From Opitutus sp. ER46 (GTDB lineage Bacteria > Verrucomicrobiota > Verrucomicrobiia > Opitutales > Opitutaceae): a stretch of 64,000 nucleotides of DNA. A program made the position numbers and the translations under genes. Positions 52,565 to 61,015 of this stretch are shown here, piece after piece (within the stretch, counting starts at the first letter, position 1; each line of letters starts with the position of its first letter). Location: contig NZ_QAYX01000017.1 of assembly GCF_003054705.1 (NCBI RefSeq), positions 186,001-250,000 of the forward strand, read 5' to 3'. The notes under the pieces were generated by a model, which worked only from the letters and a program-made list of their open reading frames with translations, searched no databases and was not told the DNA's origin.

Positions 52565-53815
52565 ATGCAATTTCATGATCTCCTAAATGTCTTCCAGGGC
52601 ATCACGACCCTGTTCGACTCTCCGACCCCGATCTTTGTCGGGCGAATCGGCCTCATGCTCCTCGGCATGTTGCTCGTGTATCTGGGCCGCAAAGGCGTCC
52701 TCGAGCCGCTGCTGATGATTCCGATGGGTTTGGGTATGGCCGCGGTGAACGCGGGCGTGCTCTTCCTTGATCCCATGACCGCCGCCGCGGTCGGCGAGGG
52801 CACCGCTGTGAAGCATGGCACGCTGATGATGGCGCCGCTGGTCCAGAAGACCGATAACCTGATGTACATCCTGCAGATCGATTTTCTGCAGCCGATCTAC
52901 ACCTTTGCCTTCAGCAACGGCTTGATCGCGTGCTTCGTCTTCATGGGCATTGGCGTGCTGCTTGACGTGGGTTTCGTGCTGGCGCGTCCGTTTCTCAGCA
53001 TGTTCCTCGCGCTCTGCGCCGAGCTCGGCACGATCGTGACGTTCCCGATCGCCGTGGCGATGGGCCTCAATTACGGCGAGGCCGCCTCGATCGCGATGGT
53101 CGGCGGTGCCGACGGCCCGATGGTGCTCTTCACTTCGCTGACCCTGGCGAAGGACCTGTTCGTGCCGATCACCGTCGTCGCGTACCTGTACCTTGGCCTG
53201 ACCTACGGTGGCTATCCGTATCTCATTCGGCTGCTCGTGCCGGAGAAGCTGCGCGGTCTCAAGATGCCGCCGAAGCCGATCGTGAAGATCACGGCGGACG
53301 AAAAGCTGACGTTCGCGGTCGTTGCCTGCACGGTTCTCTGCCTGCTCTTCCCGTCGGCGGCCCCGCTGTTCCTCTCGCTCTTCGTGGGCGTCGCGGTGCG
53401 CGAGGCCGGCCTCAGCTACTTCGTGGCGTTCATCGACGGTCCGGTGCTGTACGGGTCGACGCTGTTCCTCGGCCTGCTGCTCGGCGTGCTGTGCGAAGCC
53501 TCGATCATCCTCGATCCGCGCGTGCTGATCCTCCTGGTTCTCGGCATCCTGGCGCTGCTGCTCTCGGGCATCGGCGGCATCGTGGGTGGCTACATCGCGT
53601 ACTTTGCCAGCGGCCGAAAGATCAACCCGGTCATTGGCATCGCAGGTGTGAGTTGCGTGCCGTCCACCGCGAAGGTGGCGCAGAAGGAAGTGTCCAAGGT
53701 TCGACCGGACTCGATCATCCTGCCGGAGGCGCTGGGCGCCAACATCAGCGGTGTGATCACAACGGCGATCCTCACCGGTATCTACGTGACGCTCGTCCCG
53801 CTGCTGACGAAATGA
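52565..53815 (+). CDS. mmdB: Na+-translocating decarboxylase beta subunit
   Basis: A 416-residue integral membrane protein with about nine to eleven transmembrane helices. It decarboxylates carboxybiotin and exports Na+. Signature stretches: MLLGMLLVYLGRKGVLEPLLMIPMGLGMAAVN, IGVLLDVGFVLARP, GLNYGEAASIAMVGGADGPMVLF (with the conserved Asp in GGADGP) and INPVIGIAGVSCVPSTAKVAQK. It is the catalytic pump of the cluster. The stop overlaps the next start (ATGA). Confidence 0.96.
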   Translation: MQFHDLLNVFQGITTLFDSPTPIFVGRIGLMLLGMLLVYLGRKGVLEPLLMIPMGLGMAAVNAGVLFLDPMTAAAVGEGTAVKHGTLMMAPLVQKTDNLMYILQIDFLQPIYTFAFSNGLIACFVFMGIGVLLDVGFVLARPFLSMFLALCAELGTIVTFPIAVAMGLNYGEAASIAMVGGADGPMVLFTSLTLAKDLFVPITVVAYLYLGLTYGGYPYLIRLLVPEKLRGLKMPPKPIVKITADEKLTFAVVACTVLCLLFPSAAPLFLSLFVGVAVREAGLSYFVAFIDGPVLYGSTLFLGLLLGVLCEASIILDPRVLILLVLGILALLLSGIGGIVGGYIAYFASGRKINPVIGIAGVSCVPSTAKVAQKEVSKVRPDSIILPEALGANISGVITTAILTGIYVTLVPLLTK

Positions 53816-54027
53816 AGAACGTCCTCGGCAACGCCCGGTATTGGGTGACGGGCACGCTGACCGCGACGGTCGGCGTGCTGCTCGCCCGCGTCGTCGCCCC
53901 GCACGCTGCGGCGGGGCTGCGCGTGCCGGCGGCCCTGGGCGGAGAGATCCTGGCGATCGGCGGACTCCTGGTGATCTGCTTCGGCGTGAGTCGGCGCGTG
54001 AACCGGAAGGAATCCGCCGACGTCTGA
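53812..54027 (+). CDS. Small two-helix membrane protein coupled to mmdB
   Basis: A 71-residue protein: MKNVLGNARYWVTGTLTATVGVLLARVV and a second hydrophobic stretch (LGGEILAIGGLLVICFGVSRRV). ATG overlaps the mmdB stop, so its synthesis is tied to the pump. I recognise no family. It is probably an accessory subunit. Confidence 0.75.
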   Translation: MKNVLGNARYWVTGTLTATVGVLLARVVAPHAAAGLRVPAALGGEILAIGGLLVICFGVSRRVNRKESADV

Positions 54028-54037
54028 CGCGTTCACC

Positions 54038-54805
54038 GTGAGCATCGTCTCTGAAACCATCCCCGCCGCTTATCCCGCCGATGGGTGGGATATCGCGGTA
54101 TTGGACGAGGTGGACTCGACGAACACGCTCGCGGGGCGCAAGCCCGCCTGGACCGCGCTGCGCGCGCACACCCAGACCGGCGGTCGCGGGCGCACGCGTG
54201 ACCGGCGCTGGGTTTCGGATTCGGGCGGGCTGTGGTTGTCGGCGGTTTTGCCCTGTCCGGGCCCGCGTACCGCGTGGGAGATCCTGCCGCTGGCGGCAGG
54301 TTGGGCCGTGCTCGATGCGCTGCGCGAACTCGGCGTCAGCGGCGCCCGTCTGCGCTGGCCGAACGACGTGATGGTCGGCCGCGGCAAGCTCGCCGGTCTG
54401 CTGGTCGAGCGCTACACGGCCGAGACGGCGGTGGTGGGCATCGGCCTGAATGTCTTCAATCACCCGGAACGGGCGGCCGCCGACCTGGCCGGCCAGACGG
54501 TGCGCCTGGCGGACCTGGTGCCCGGCGACCAGAACCTCGATGCCGTGATGCGGGTGGTGCTGCGGTCGCTGCGGGAGGCGCACGAAACCGTCCTCGGCCC
54601 GGGTTTCGGCGTGATCGCGGACGAGCTCAACCGGGCGTGGAAGGAACCGCGCCGGGTCGAAGTCACGCTTCAGGGCCAGACCGAGCCGCTGGTCGGGCAA
54701 TTCCACGGCGTGGACCTGCAGGGCCGGCTGCGCCTGACGGTCAAGGGGCGGGCGCCGGCGTATTACGACGCCACGCAGGTGGCACTGCTGCGCGAACTCG
54801 CCTGA
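54038..54805 (+). CDS. birA: Biotin-protein ligase (monofunctional)
   Basis: Attaches biotin to the carrier lysine. It is 255 residues, beginning at GTG 54038, ten bases after the previous stop. Motifs: VDSTNTLAGR, TGGRGRTRDRRW (biotinoyl-AMP loop), LRWPNDVMV, GKLAGLLVE and GIGLNVFN. There is no N-terminal DNA-binding domain, so it does not repress biotin genes. Its place inside the operon ensures modification of the one carrier made here. Confidence 0.94.
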   Translation: MSIVSETIPAAYPADGWDIAVLDEVDSTNTLAGRKPAWTALRAHTQTGGRGRTRDRRWVSDSGGLWLSAVLPCPGPRTAWEILPLAAGWAVLDALRELGVSGARLRWPNDVMVGRGKLAGLLVERYTAETAVVGIGLNVFNHPERAAADLAGQTVRLADLVPGDQNLDAVMRVVLRSLREAHETVLGPGFGVIADELNRAWKEPRRVEVTLQGQTEPLVGQFHGVDLQGRLRLTVKGRAPAYYDATQVALLRELA

Positions 54806-54859
54806 TTATTCCTACTGCGGCGAAACCAAAACCGCTCCTTCATTCCCACTTCTTCCAAC

Positions 54860-56317
54860 ATGTCCCTCGTTGCCTTCAATAACACCGTCCTCCGCGACGG
54901 CCATCAATCGCTCGCCGCCACGCGCATGACGACGGCGCAGATGCTGCCTGCAGCGCCGATTCTCGACGAACTTGGCTTTGCCGGCCTTGAGACCTGGGGT
55001 GGGGCGACCATCGACTCCTGCCTGCGGTACCTTGGCGAGAACCCGTTCGACCGGTTGCGCGCGCTGAAGAAGGCCGCGCCGAAGACGCCGCAGATCATGC
55101 TGCTGCGCGGCCAGAACATCGTCCAGTACACGAGCTTCCCCGATGACGTCGTCGAGGCGTTCGTGCGCGCCAACGCGGCCGCCGGCCAGGACATCTTCCG
55201 CATCTTCGACGCGCTGAACGACACCCGCAACCTCGCGACCGCGATCAAGACAGTGCGCAGCTGCGGCAAGCACGCGCGCGGTGAGATCTGCTACACGACC
55301 AGCCCGGTGCACACGATCGAGGCGTTCGTGAAGCTCGGCGTGGAGCTCGAGAAGATGGGTTGCCACTCGATTGGCATCAAGGACATGTCCGGCGTCATCG
55401 CGCCGCGCATTGCCTACAACCTGGTCAAGGAGCTGAAGAGCAAGGTGGGCCTGCCGATCACGCTGCACACGCACGACACCGCCGGCCTTGGCGCCGCAGC
55501 GTACCTGGCCGCGATCGACGCGGGCGTGGACGCGGTGGAGACCTCGATCACCCCGTTCGCCAACGGTACCGCTCAGCCGGATACGGTGCGCATGCTCGCG
55601 CTGCTCGAAGGCCATCCGCGCTGCCCGAAGTTCAACACGGCGAAGCTGCAGCAGCTCCGCGAGTACTTCACCGGCGTGTACAAGGAGCTCGAGAAGTTCA
55701 CCTCGCCGGCCAACGAACGCGTCGACTCCGACACGCTGTGCTACCAGGTGCCGGGCGGCATGCTTTCAAATTTCCGCAATCAGCTGAAGGAGCAGGGCAT
55801 GACCGACAAGTTCGAGCAGGTCATGGCCGAGATCCCGTACGTCCGGCAGTGCCTGGGCTGGATCCCGCTGGTCACGCCGACCTCCCAGATCGTCGGCACG
55901 CAGTCGATGCTCAACGTGAAGTTCGGCCGCTGGAAGAATTTCTCCCAGCCGGCGATGGACATCGCGCTCGGCAAGTACGGCCGCACCCCGGGGCCGATCG
56001 ATCCGCAGGTGCTCAAGCTCGCGTTGGAGAAGTCGGGGCAGAAGCAGATCGAAGGGCGCCCCGCCGACGCGTTGGCGCCCCGGATGGCCAAGCTCCGCGA
56101 GGAGCTGGCGGCCGCCGGCCTGCCGACCAACGACGAAGCCTGTGTGCTGCATGCCATGTTCCCGCGCGAGTTCTCCGCGCTGTACAAGAAGCCGGCGGCC
56201 CCGGCGGCCGCGGCCGCTCCGGCGGCGGCTCCCGCCAAGGCGTCCGGCCCGGTCTCGCGGTATGCCCTCACGGTGAATGGGCAGCGCACCGAGGTGACGG
56301 TCGCCGAGCTGAACTGA
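54860..56317 (+). CDS. 5S/OadA-type carboxyltransferase lacking a biotin domain
   Basis: A 485-residue protein with a TIM-barrel carboxyltransferase domain (NTVLRDGHQSLAATRMTTAQML, ETWGGATIDSCLRYLGENPF, LLRGQNIVQYTSFPDDVV, GIKDMSGVIAPR, LPITLHTHDTAGLGAAAYLAA with metal His-x-His) and a conserved PYC/OADA region (YQVPGGMLSNFRNQLKEQG, YVRQCLGWIPLVTPTSQIVG). After an Ala/Pro linker it ends SRYALTVNGQRTEVTVAELN, matching the first strands of the MmdC carrier, and stops before any AMKM biotin site. It would act on oxaloacetate or pyruvate using MmdC in trans, like the 5S subunit of transcarboxylase. Confidence 0.93.
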   Translation: MSLVAFNNTVLRDGHQSLAATRMTTAQMLPAAPILDELGFAGLETWGGATIDSCLRYLGENPFDRLRALKKAAPKTPQIMLLRGQNIVQYTSFPDDVVEAFVRANAAAGQDIFRIFDALNDTRNLATAIKTVRSCGKHARGEICYTTSPVHTIEAFVKLGVELEKMGCHSIGIKDMSGVIAPRIAYNLVKELKSKVGLPITLHTHDTAGLGAAAYLAAIDAGVDAVETSITPFANGTAQPDTVRMLALLEGHPRCPKFNTAKLQQLREYFTGVYKELEKFTSPANERVDSDTLCYQVPGGMLSNFRNQLKEQGMTDKFEQVMAEIPYVRQCLGWIPLVTPTSQIVGTQSMLNVKFGRWKNFSQPAMDIALGKYGRTPGPIDPQVLKLALEKSGQKQIEGRPADALAPRMAKLREELAAAGLPTNDEACVLHAMFPREFSALYKKPAAPAAAAAPAAAPAKASGPVSRYALTVNGQRTEVTVAELN

Positions 56318-56484
56318 GCGGCGCGAGGCTGACCGCCTCGGCGTTTTGAATTCGCGGCCCGGGTGGCGATGGCCCCCGGACCGCGTTTTGTTTTGGGCGG
56401 GTAGGGGCTCGGCGGCGGCGTGCGATTTCGCCGGCGGACAGCTTTTACGTTGGCGAAGGGCAGCGAGTTGGACACGTTGGCCCG

Positions 56485-57858
56485 ATGTTCGACCCGATTG
56501 AAAAACTGAAGGAGTTTATCCGCCACCCCAGCGTTTCCACCGATTCGAAGTTCCGGGACGGAATGTTGGGTGCCCAGAAATTCGTCGCCGACCTGCTCGG
56601 CTCGATCGGCTTCCAGGTCGAGGTCGTCCGGACCGAGAAGCACCCCCTCATTTTTGCGCAGCGCGGCGGCGACAAGTCCTGGCCGCACGTGGTGATCTAC
56701 GGGCACTACGACGTGCAGCCGGCCGACCCGCTCAATTTGTGGAAGACGGAGGCGTTTGAACCCACGATCATCGGCAACCGTATCTACGGCCGGGGCGCGG
56801 CGGACAACAAGGGACCGCTGATGACCAACATCGCCGCGATCGCCCAGCTCCTGGAGGAGCAGCCCAACCTGCCCCTGCGCATCACGTTTCTGATCGAGGG
56901 CGAGGAGGAGATGGGCAGCCCGAGCTTCCCAAAATTCCTCGAGCAGTATGCCGACCGCCTGCGCGAGGCGGACTTCGTCTATCTGTCTGACACGGCGCTG
57001 CCGAATGAGAACCAGGTTGTCATCACGGCGGGCCTCCGCGGCCTGACGCTCTTCGACCTCGTGGTCACGGGCGCCAAGGGCGACATGCACTCAGGCCTGC
57101 ACGGCGGGGCGTTCCGCAACCCGATCCAGGCGCTGGCCGAGATCATGGCGACGCTGCACCTGCCCGACGGGCGGGTGAACGTGCCGGGCTTCTACGACGC
57201 GGTGCTGCCGGTGCACGACTGGGAGCGGGCGGAACTGAAGAAGCTGGGCGTCGATGAAAAGGCGTACGCGGAGTTCCTCGGCGTGGACATCTTCTACACG
57301 CCGCCGGGCTTCTCGCCGGCGGAGGCGATCCGGTTCCAGCCGACACTCGAGTTCAACGGCATCGGCGGCGGTTACCAGGGCGAGGGCACGAAGACCGTGA
57401 TCCCGAGCAAGGCCTTCGTGAAGGTGAGCTGCCGGCTCGTGCCGAACCAGGAGCCGGACAAGATCAAGCGCCTCGTCATCGAGACGATCAAGGCCCGCGC
57501 GCCGAAGGGCGTGAAGCTGGAGTTCATCGACCAGCACAAGGGCGAGGCGTACGTGGTGGTGCCGCCGGACCGCAGCAACACGCCGAAGGACCAGTCGCCG
57601 GTGCTGGCGCGCGCGTTCCGGGCGACGGACAAGGCTGTAACCGAAATCTGGGGACGCCCGCCGCTGTACCTGCGCGAGGGCGGAAGCGTGCCGATCATCG
57701 CGGAGATCAAGCGAGCCACTGGGCTCGACTCCGTGATGCTCGGGCTGTTCCTGCCGGAGGATAACCTCCATGCGCCGAACGAGAGCTTCAATCTCGACGT
57801 GATGAAGAAGGGTATCGCCACCGCGCGCCGGATCTTCGCGGAGATTGCGAAGGGCTGA
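56485..57858 (+). CDS. M20-family dipeptidase
   Basis: A 457-residue zinc peptidase. Metal and catalytic residues: VIYGHYDVQPADPL (His and catalytic Asp), YGRGAADNKGPLMT (bridging Asp), LIEGEEEMGSPS (catalytic Glu pair), YLSDTALP (Asp) and the C-terminal LPEDNLHAPNESF (His). There is no signal peptide; it is cytoplasmic. The family includes PepV-like and carnosinase-like dipeptidases. It stands alone after a 167-bp spacer. Confidence 0.93.
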   Translation: MFDPIEKLKEFIRHPSVSTDSKFRDGMLGAQKFVADLLGSIGFQVEVVRTEKHPLIFAQRGGDKSWPHVVIYGHYDVQPADPLNLWKTEAFEPTIIGNRIYGRGAADNKGPLMTNIAAIAQLLEEQPNLPLRITFLIEGEEEMGSPSFPKFLEQYADRLREADFVYLSDTALPNENQVVITAGLRGLTLFDLVVTGAKGDMHSGLHGGAFRNPIQALAEIMATLHLPDGRVNVPGFYDAVLPVHDWERAELKKLGVDEKAYAEFLGVDIFYTPPGFSPAEAIRFQPTLEFNGIGGGYQGEGTKTVIPSKAFVKVSCRLVPNQEPDKIKRLVIETIKARAPKGVKLEFIDQHKGEAYVVVPPDRSNTPKDQSPVLARAFRATDKAVTEIWGRPPLYLREGGSVPIIAEIKRATGLDSVMLGLFLPEDNLHAPNESFNLDVMKKGIATARRIFAEIAKG

Positions 57859-57931
57859 GCGCGTGGGTAGATCGGGCCGGGGAGCGAAGGCTTCCCGGCC
57901 GGAGTTCTCCCGCAGCGATGCCGCGGAGAGG

Positions 57932-57964
57932 ACACAAAAAACGCCGCGGTGAAGACCGCGGCGT
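57932..57964 (-). terminator. Terminator of the OmpA/Pal gene
   Basis: ACGCCGCGGT pairs perfectly with ACCGCGGCGT across GAAG. The minus strand then has a T-run (TTTTTGTGT). It may also act weakly on the plus-strand peptidase transcript. Confidence 0.88.
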
Positions 57965-57987
57965 CTTGCTTGGGAAGGATGACGCGC

Positions 57988-58635
57988 TCAGAGCGGCGGC
58001 ACGGCGCCGGCGGCGGGAGCCGAGGCCGGGGCGGCGGCGGGAGCGCCAGCGGCCGGGAGGGCCCCGGCGGCCTGCACGACGATGAGGTCGACGCGGCGAT
58101 CCTTGGCCATGGTGGCCTCGTCGGCGTTCTTGGCGGCCTCGAGACTGCCCTTGGAGAGCGTCTCGATCCGGTCGGCGGGGACGCCGAGGGACTGCAGGTA
58201 CTTCTTCACCGAGTTCGCACGACGATCACCCAGCGCGAGATTGTACTCGGCAGTGCCGCGCCAATCGCAGCGACCCTCGAGGAGGAGGCGCTGGCCGGCG
58301 TTCTTGTCGAGATAGTCCTTGGCGGCCTGGAGCTTCGCGCGCTCGGCCGACTTGATCGAAGAGCTGTCGTAATCGAAATAGACCGTCTGGTCCGCGAGGG
58401 CGGCGCGGTTCTGGCCATTGGCATCGAAGCCGGCATCGCGCTGCTGGAGTTCACCGCCGGCGGAGGTGTTGCCGGCGAGATCGGTCGGGCTAACGGAGCC
58501 GAGACCGGCGCCGGCGCCCTGCGGGCCCATGGCGGTGGCGGACGGATCCGGCCGCGCGGGCTTCTTGGTGCAGCCGGCGAAGACAAGCATCGCGCTCGCA
58601 ACGACGAGGCAGAGACTCTTGGAAGGAAGGTTCAT
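57988..58635 (-). CDS. pal: OmpA/Pal-like peptidoglycan-associated lipoprotein
   Basis: A 215-residue lipoprotein with lipobox VFAGC (Cys about residue 22) and an OmpA C-terminal domain: VYFDYDSSSIKSAERAKLQAAKDYL, LLLEGRCDWRGTAEYNLALGDRRANSVKKYL (peptidoglycan-contact Asp/Arg), GVPADRIETLSKGS. A Gly/Ala-rich linker precedes the domain and an Ala/Pro-rich tail follows it, which is unusual for Pal. It anchors the outer membrane to peptidoglycan. No tol genes are in the window. Confidence 0.92.
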   Translation of the reverse strand: MNLPSKSLCLVVASAMLVFAGCTKKPARPDPSATAMGPQGAGAGLGSVSPTDLAGNTSAGGELQQRDAGFDANGQNRAALADQTVYFDYDSSSIKSAERAKLQAAKDYLDKNAGQRLLLEGRCDWRGTAEYNLALGDRRANSVKKYLQSLGVPADRIETLSKGSLEAAKNADEATMAKDRRVDLIVVQAAGALPAAGAPAAAPASAPAAGAVPPL

Positions 58636-58703
58636 GAGAGAAAGGGAGGTCAGAACGGAAAGACGAGCTTATGGGGCCAACCGGCCCCCTCCCGCAAGGC
58701 CAT

Positions 58704-59351
58704 TTACACAGGCTTCTTGGGCTCGATCAGGCCGACTTCCAGGGCGTAACGGGTGAGGCTGGCGACGTCGTGGAGGTTGAGTTTCCGCATCAGGTTGGTG
58801 CGGTGGTTGTCCACCGTCTTCACGCTGATGCCGAGTTTGGCGGCGATCTCCTTGGTGCTGTGGCTCTCGGCAACGAGCTGCAGAATCTCGCGTTCGCGAT
58901 CGGTCAGGAAGTCAGGCGCACTGCTCGTGGCGGGGTTGGCCACGACGTTGCGGAGGAGGGCGGCGACGGCCGGCCCAAAGTAGGTGCCGCCGTTGGCGAC
59001 GGTCTCCAGGCCCTTCTTGAACTCGAACAGCCCGGCGGTCTTCTCGACGAAGCCATGGGCGCCGGCTTCGAGCATCTCACGCACGAGCACCGGGTTCTCG
59101 TGTCCCGAAAACACGAGGACGCGCATCTCGGGGAGCTTCTTGTTCAACCGGCGGAGAATATCGACGCCGTTCAGCCCGGGGAGCTTGGCGTCCAGCACGC
59201 AGACGTCCGGGTGGGCTTCCATGCAAAGGGTGATGGCAGCTTGTCCATCGCCAGCCTCGCCGACGAGTTGGTAGTTGGCGTCCAACCGCAGAATCTCGGC
59301 CAACATCTCGCGAATCGCGGTTTGGTCTTCGATGATGACAAGGCGCTTCAT
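58704..59351 (-). CDS. NarL/FixJ-type response regulator
   Basis: A 215-residue protein. The receiver has [13 protein letters not shown], phospho-acceptor in [15 protein letters not shown] and Lys in [11 protein letters not shown]. The LuxR-type output is [56 protein letters not shown]. No kinase is adjacent on this strand. The start lies about 100 bp from tRNA-Lys, which is on the same strand. Confidence 0.95.
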   Translation of the reverse strand: MKRLVIIEDQTAIREMLAEILRLDANYQLVGEAGDGQAAITLCMEAHPDVCVLDAKLPGLNGVDILRRLNKKLPEMRVLVFSGHENPVLVREMLEAGAHGFVEKTAGLFEFKKGLETVANGGTYFGPAVAALLRNVVANPATSSAPDFLTDREREILQLVAESHSTKEIAAKLGISVKTVDNHRTNLMRKLNLHDVASLTRYALEVGLIEPKKPV

Positions 59352-59378
59352 TGGGGTGCGGTAGTATGGAATTACAGA

Positions 59379-59453
59379 TGGTGGGTCGACAGGGATTCGA
59401 ACCCTGAACCAACGACTTAAAAGGACGCTGCTCTACCATTGAGCTATCGACCC
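59379..59453 (-). tRNA. tRNA-Lys (anticodon UUU)
   Basis: Acceptor GGGTCGA pairs with TCGACCC. The D-arm is AGCTCAATGGTAGAGC; the anticodon loop CTTTTAA gives UUU; the T-arm is CAGGG-TTCGAAT-CCCTG; CCA is encoded. The anticodon stem GCGTC/GTCGT contains one U-U mismatch and one G-U pair. Confidence 0.92.
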
Positions 59454-59626
59454 CCACTGACCGAAACGAAGGGGGAAAATGGGTTTTCGCTCTCTGGGTT
59501 TGCAAGAAATTTCTCCCCCTCCATATCAGGCGGGGCCATTGACCGGCAACGGCAACTCACCTATTGGCTCGCCCTTCGAAAGTGGGAACAATTCAGAACT
59601 ACACCAATCACAGCGAGGCAGAACGT

Positions 59627-60229
59627 ATGTCTGCCAAAGCCCAGGAAGTTGCGCTCGATCGCCTGTTGGTGGACCGCTTCAAGAGCGGCGACCAGTCCGC
59701 GTTTGACGAAATGGTCGCGCGCTACTGGGACCGGATCTACTCGATGGTGCATCAGCTGCTGCGCAACCAGCAGGATGCCGAGGAGGTAACGCAAGATGCC
59801 TTCATTAGGGCGCACCGCGGGCTTGTGAATTTTCGGGGAGATTCAGCCTTTTCGACCTGGCTGTACCAGATTGCGACGAACCTCGCGCGCAACCGGTACT
59901 GGTATTGGTGGCGCCGCAAGCGTGACCAGTCCGTCTCCATTGACGCTCCGGTCGGCCCCGAAAACGACATGACCCTCGCAGAAGTCATCCCGGCTGAAGT
60001 CGAATCGCCCGACGATATCGCAGTGACCGACGAATTCGTCGCCCGGATCGGCAAAGGGATGGAACGCCTTAGCGCCAAGCACCGCGAGATTCTCGTCTTG
60101 CGGAACATCAAAAACCTATCGTACGAGGAGATCGCCGCGATCTTGGGCATCTCTGTTGGAACCGTAAAGAGCCGGATTGCACGTGCCCGCGAAAGCCTGC
60201 GCGCGAAACTCGGCGAAGACTTCAAATGA
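59627..60229 (+). CDS. ECF-type RNA polymerase sigma factor
   Basis: A 200-residue sigma-70 family factor. Region 2: DQSAFDEMVARYWDRIYSMVHQLLRNQQDAEEVTQDAFIRAHRGL and FSTWLYQIATNLARNRYWYWWRRKRD. Region 4: LSAKHREILVLRNIKNLSYEEIAAILGISVGTVKSRIARARESLRAKL. ATG 59627 has GAGGCAGA a few bases upstream as ribosome site; upstream in-frame codons to 59564 are spacer. It overlaps the next gene by four bases (ATGA), the usual sigma/anti-sigma layout. Confidence 0.93.
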   Translation: MSAKAQEVALDRLLVDRFKSGDQSAFDEMVARYWDRIYSMVHQLLRNQQDAEEVTQDAFIRAHRGLVNFRGDSAFSTWLYQIATNLARNRYWYWWRRKRDQSVSIDAPVGPENDMTLAEVIPAEVESPDDIAVTDEFVARIGKGMERLSAKHREILVLRNIKNLSYEEIAAILGISVGTVKSRIARARESLRAKLGEDFK

Positions 60230-60924
60230 AAGACTCCGAGTTTATCGAACTGCTCAACCTTTACCTCGACCATGAGATCAGTGCGGCCGATGCCGCCCGG
60301 CTCGAGGCTGAGGTGCAGGGGAATCCGTCCCGTCGGCGCATTTATCAGGACTATTGCCGCATGCAGAAGGCGTGTCGGATGCTGGCGGAAGACTTTGTCT
60401 CCGAACCCACGCCGGAGACCTCACGCAAGGTCATCGCTTTCAATGCTCAACCGCGTCGTTCGGTCCGCGCCAAGGTCTATGCGCTGGCCGGCGGTCTGAC
60501 CGCCGCCGCGGCGTGTGTGGCGCTCGTTTTCGTCGGCCAGTCGCCCAGCCAGAAATCGACTCCACTCGCCGCGCCGGTCGCCCAAACCACGCCGACCGTT
60601 GCGGCACCGACGGTCGCCGCGGTCGCCACCACCACCGCCGCTCCGGTTACGCGCGGTGGCATCGAGCGGCGCAGCTCGAGCGCCTTTTCGCTGAACAGCA
60701 ACCTGCAGGCCGCCAGCCTGGTTTCCGCGGCCAACGGGCAGAACGATGCGCGCTTCGCGTGGCTCAATGATGTTCGCCTGACGCCGATCCAGGTCCCGGC
60801 GCCGGCTGACCCGCTGCGTTTCCAGGTGACGCCGGCGCTCTCGAACGAGAGCCGGACCTTTACGAGCGGAAACCGTCCGGCGCCGGCCGACATCCCCCAC
60901 ATCTCGATCCGGTTCGAGCGCTGA
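60226..60924 (+). CDS. Probable membrane-anchored anti-sigma factor
   Basis: A 232-residue protein. The N-terminal part (MKDSEFIELLNLYLDHEISAADAARLEAEVQGNPSRRRIYQDYCRMQKACRML) resembles anti-sigma/zinc-finger-like domains but has only two cysteines. One transmembrane helix follows (VYALAGGLTAAAACVALVFVG, about 85-105), and then an Ala/Thr/Pro-rich extracytoplasmic part. Translational coupling to the sigma gene supports the assignment. It is followed by a terminator. Confidence 0.75.
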   Translation: MKDSEFIELLNLYLDHEISAADAARLEAEVQGNPSRRRIYQDYCRMQKACRMLAEDFVSEPTPETSRKVIAFNAQPRRSVRAKVYALAGGLTAAAACVALVFVGQSPSQKSTPLAAPVAQTTPTVAAPTVAAVATTTAAPVTRGGIERRSSSAFSLNSNLQAASLVSAANGQNDARFAWLNDVRLTPIQVPAPADPLRFQVTPALSNESRTFTSGNRPAPADIPHISIRFER

Positions 60925-60948
60925 GGAGACTTTCGCCAGGTCCATCCG

Positions 60949-60985
60949 AGCCCCGCGGAGGGTGTCCGTGGGGCTTGTGGTTTTT
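60949..60985 (+). terminator. Terminator of the sigma/anti-sigma operon
   Basis: AGCCCCGCGGA pairs with TCCGTGGGGCT (11 bp, one G-T pair) followed by TGTGGTTTTT. Confidence 0.8.
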
Positions 60986-61015
60986 CGGGCCGGCCGTTGG
61001 CCGTGGAAGGGGGCG

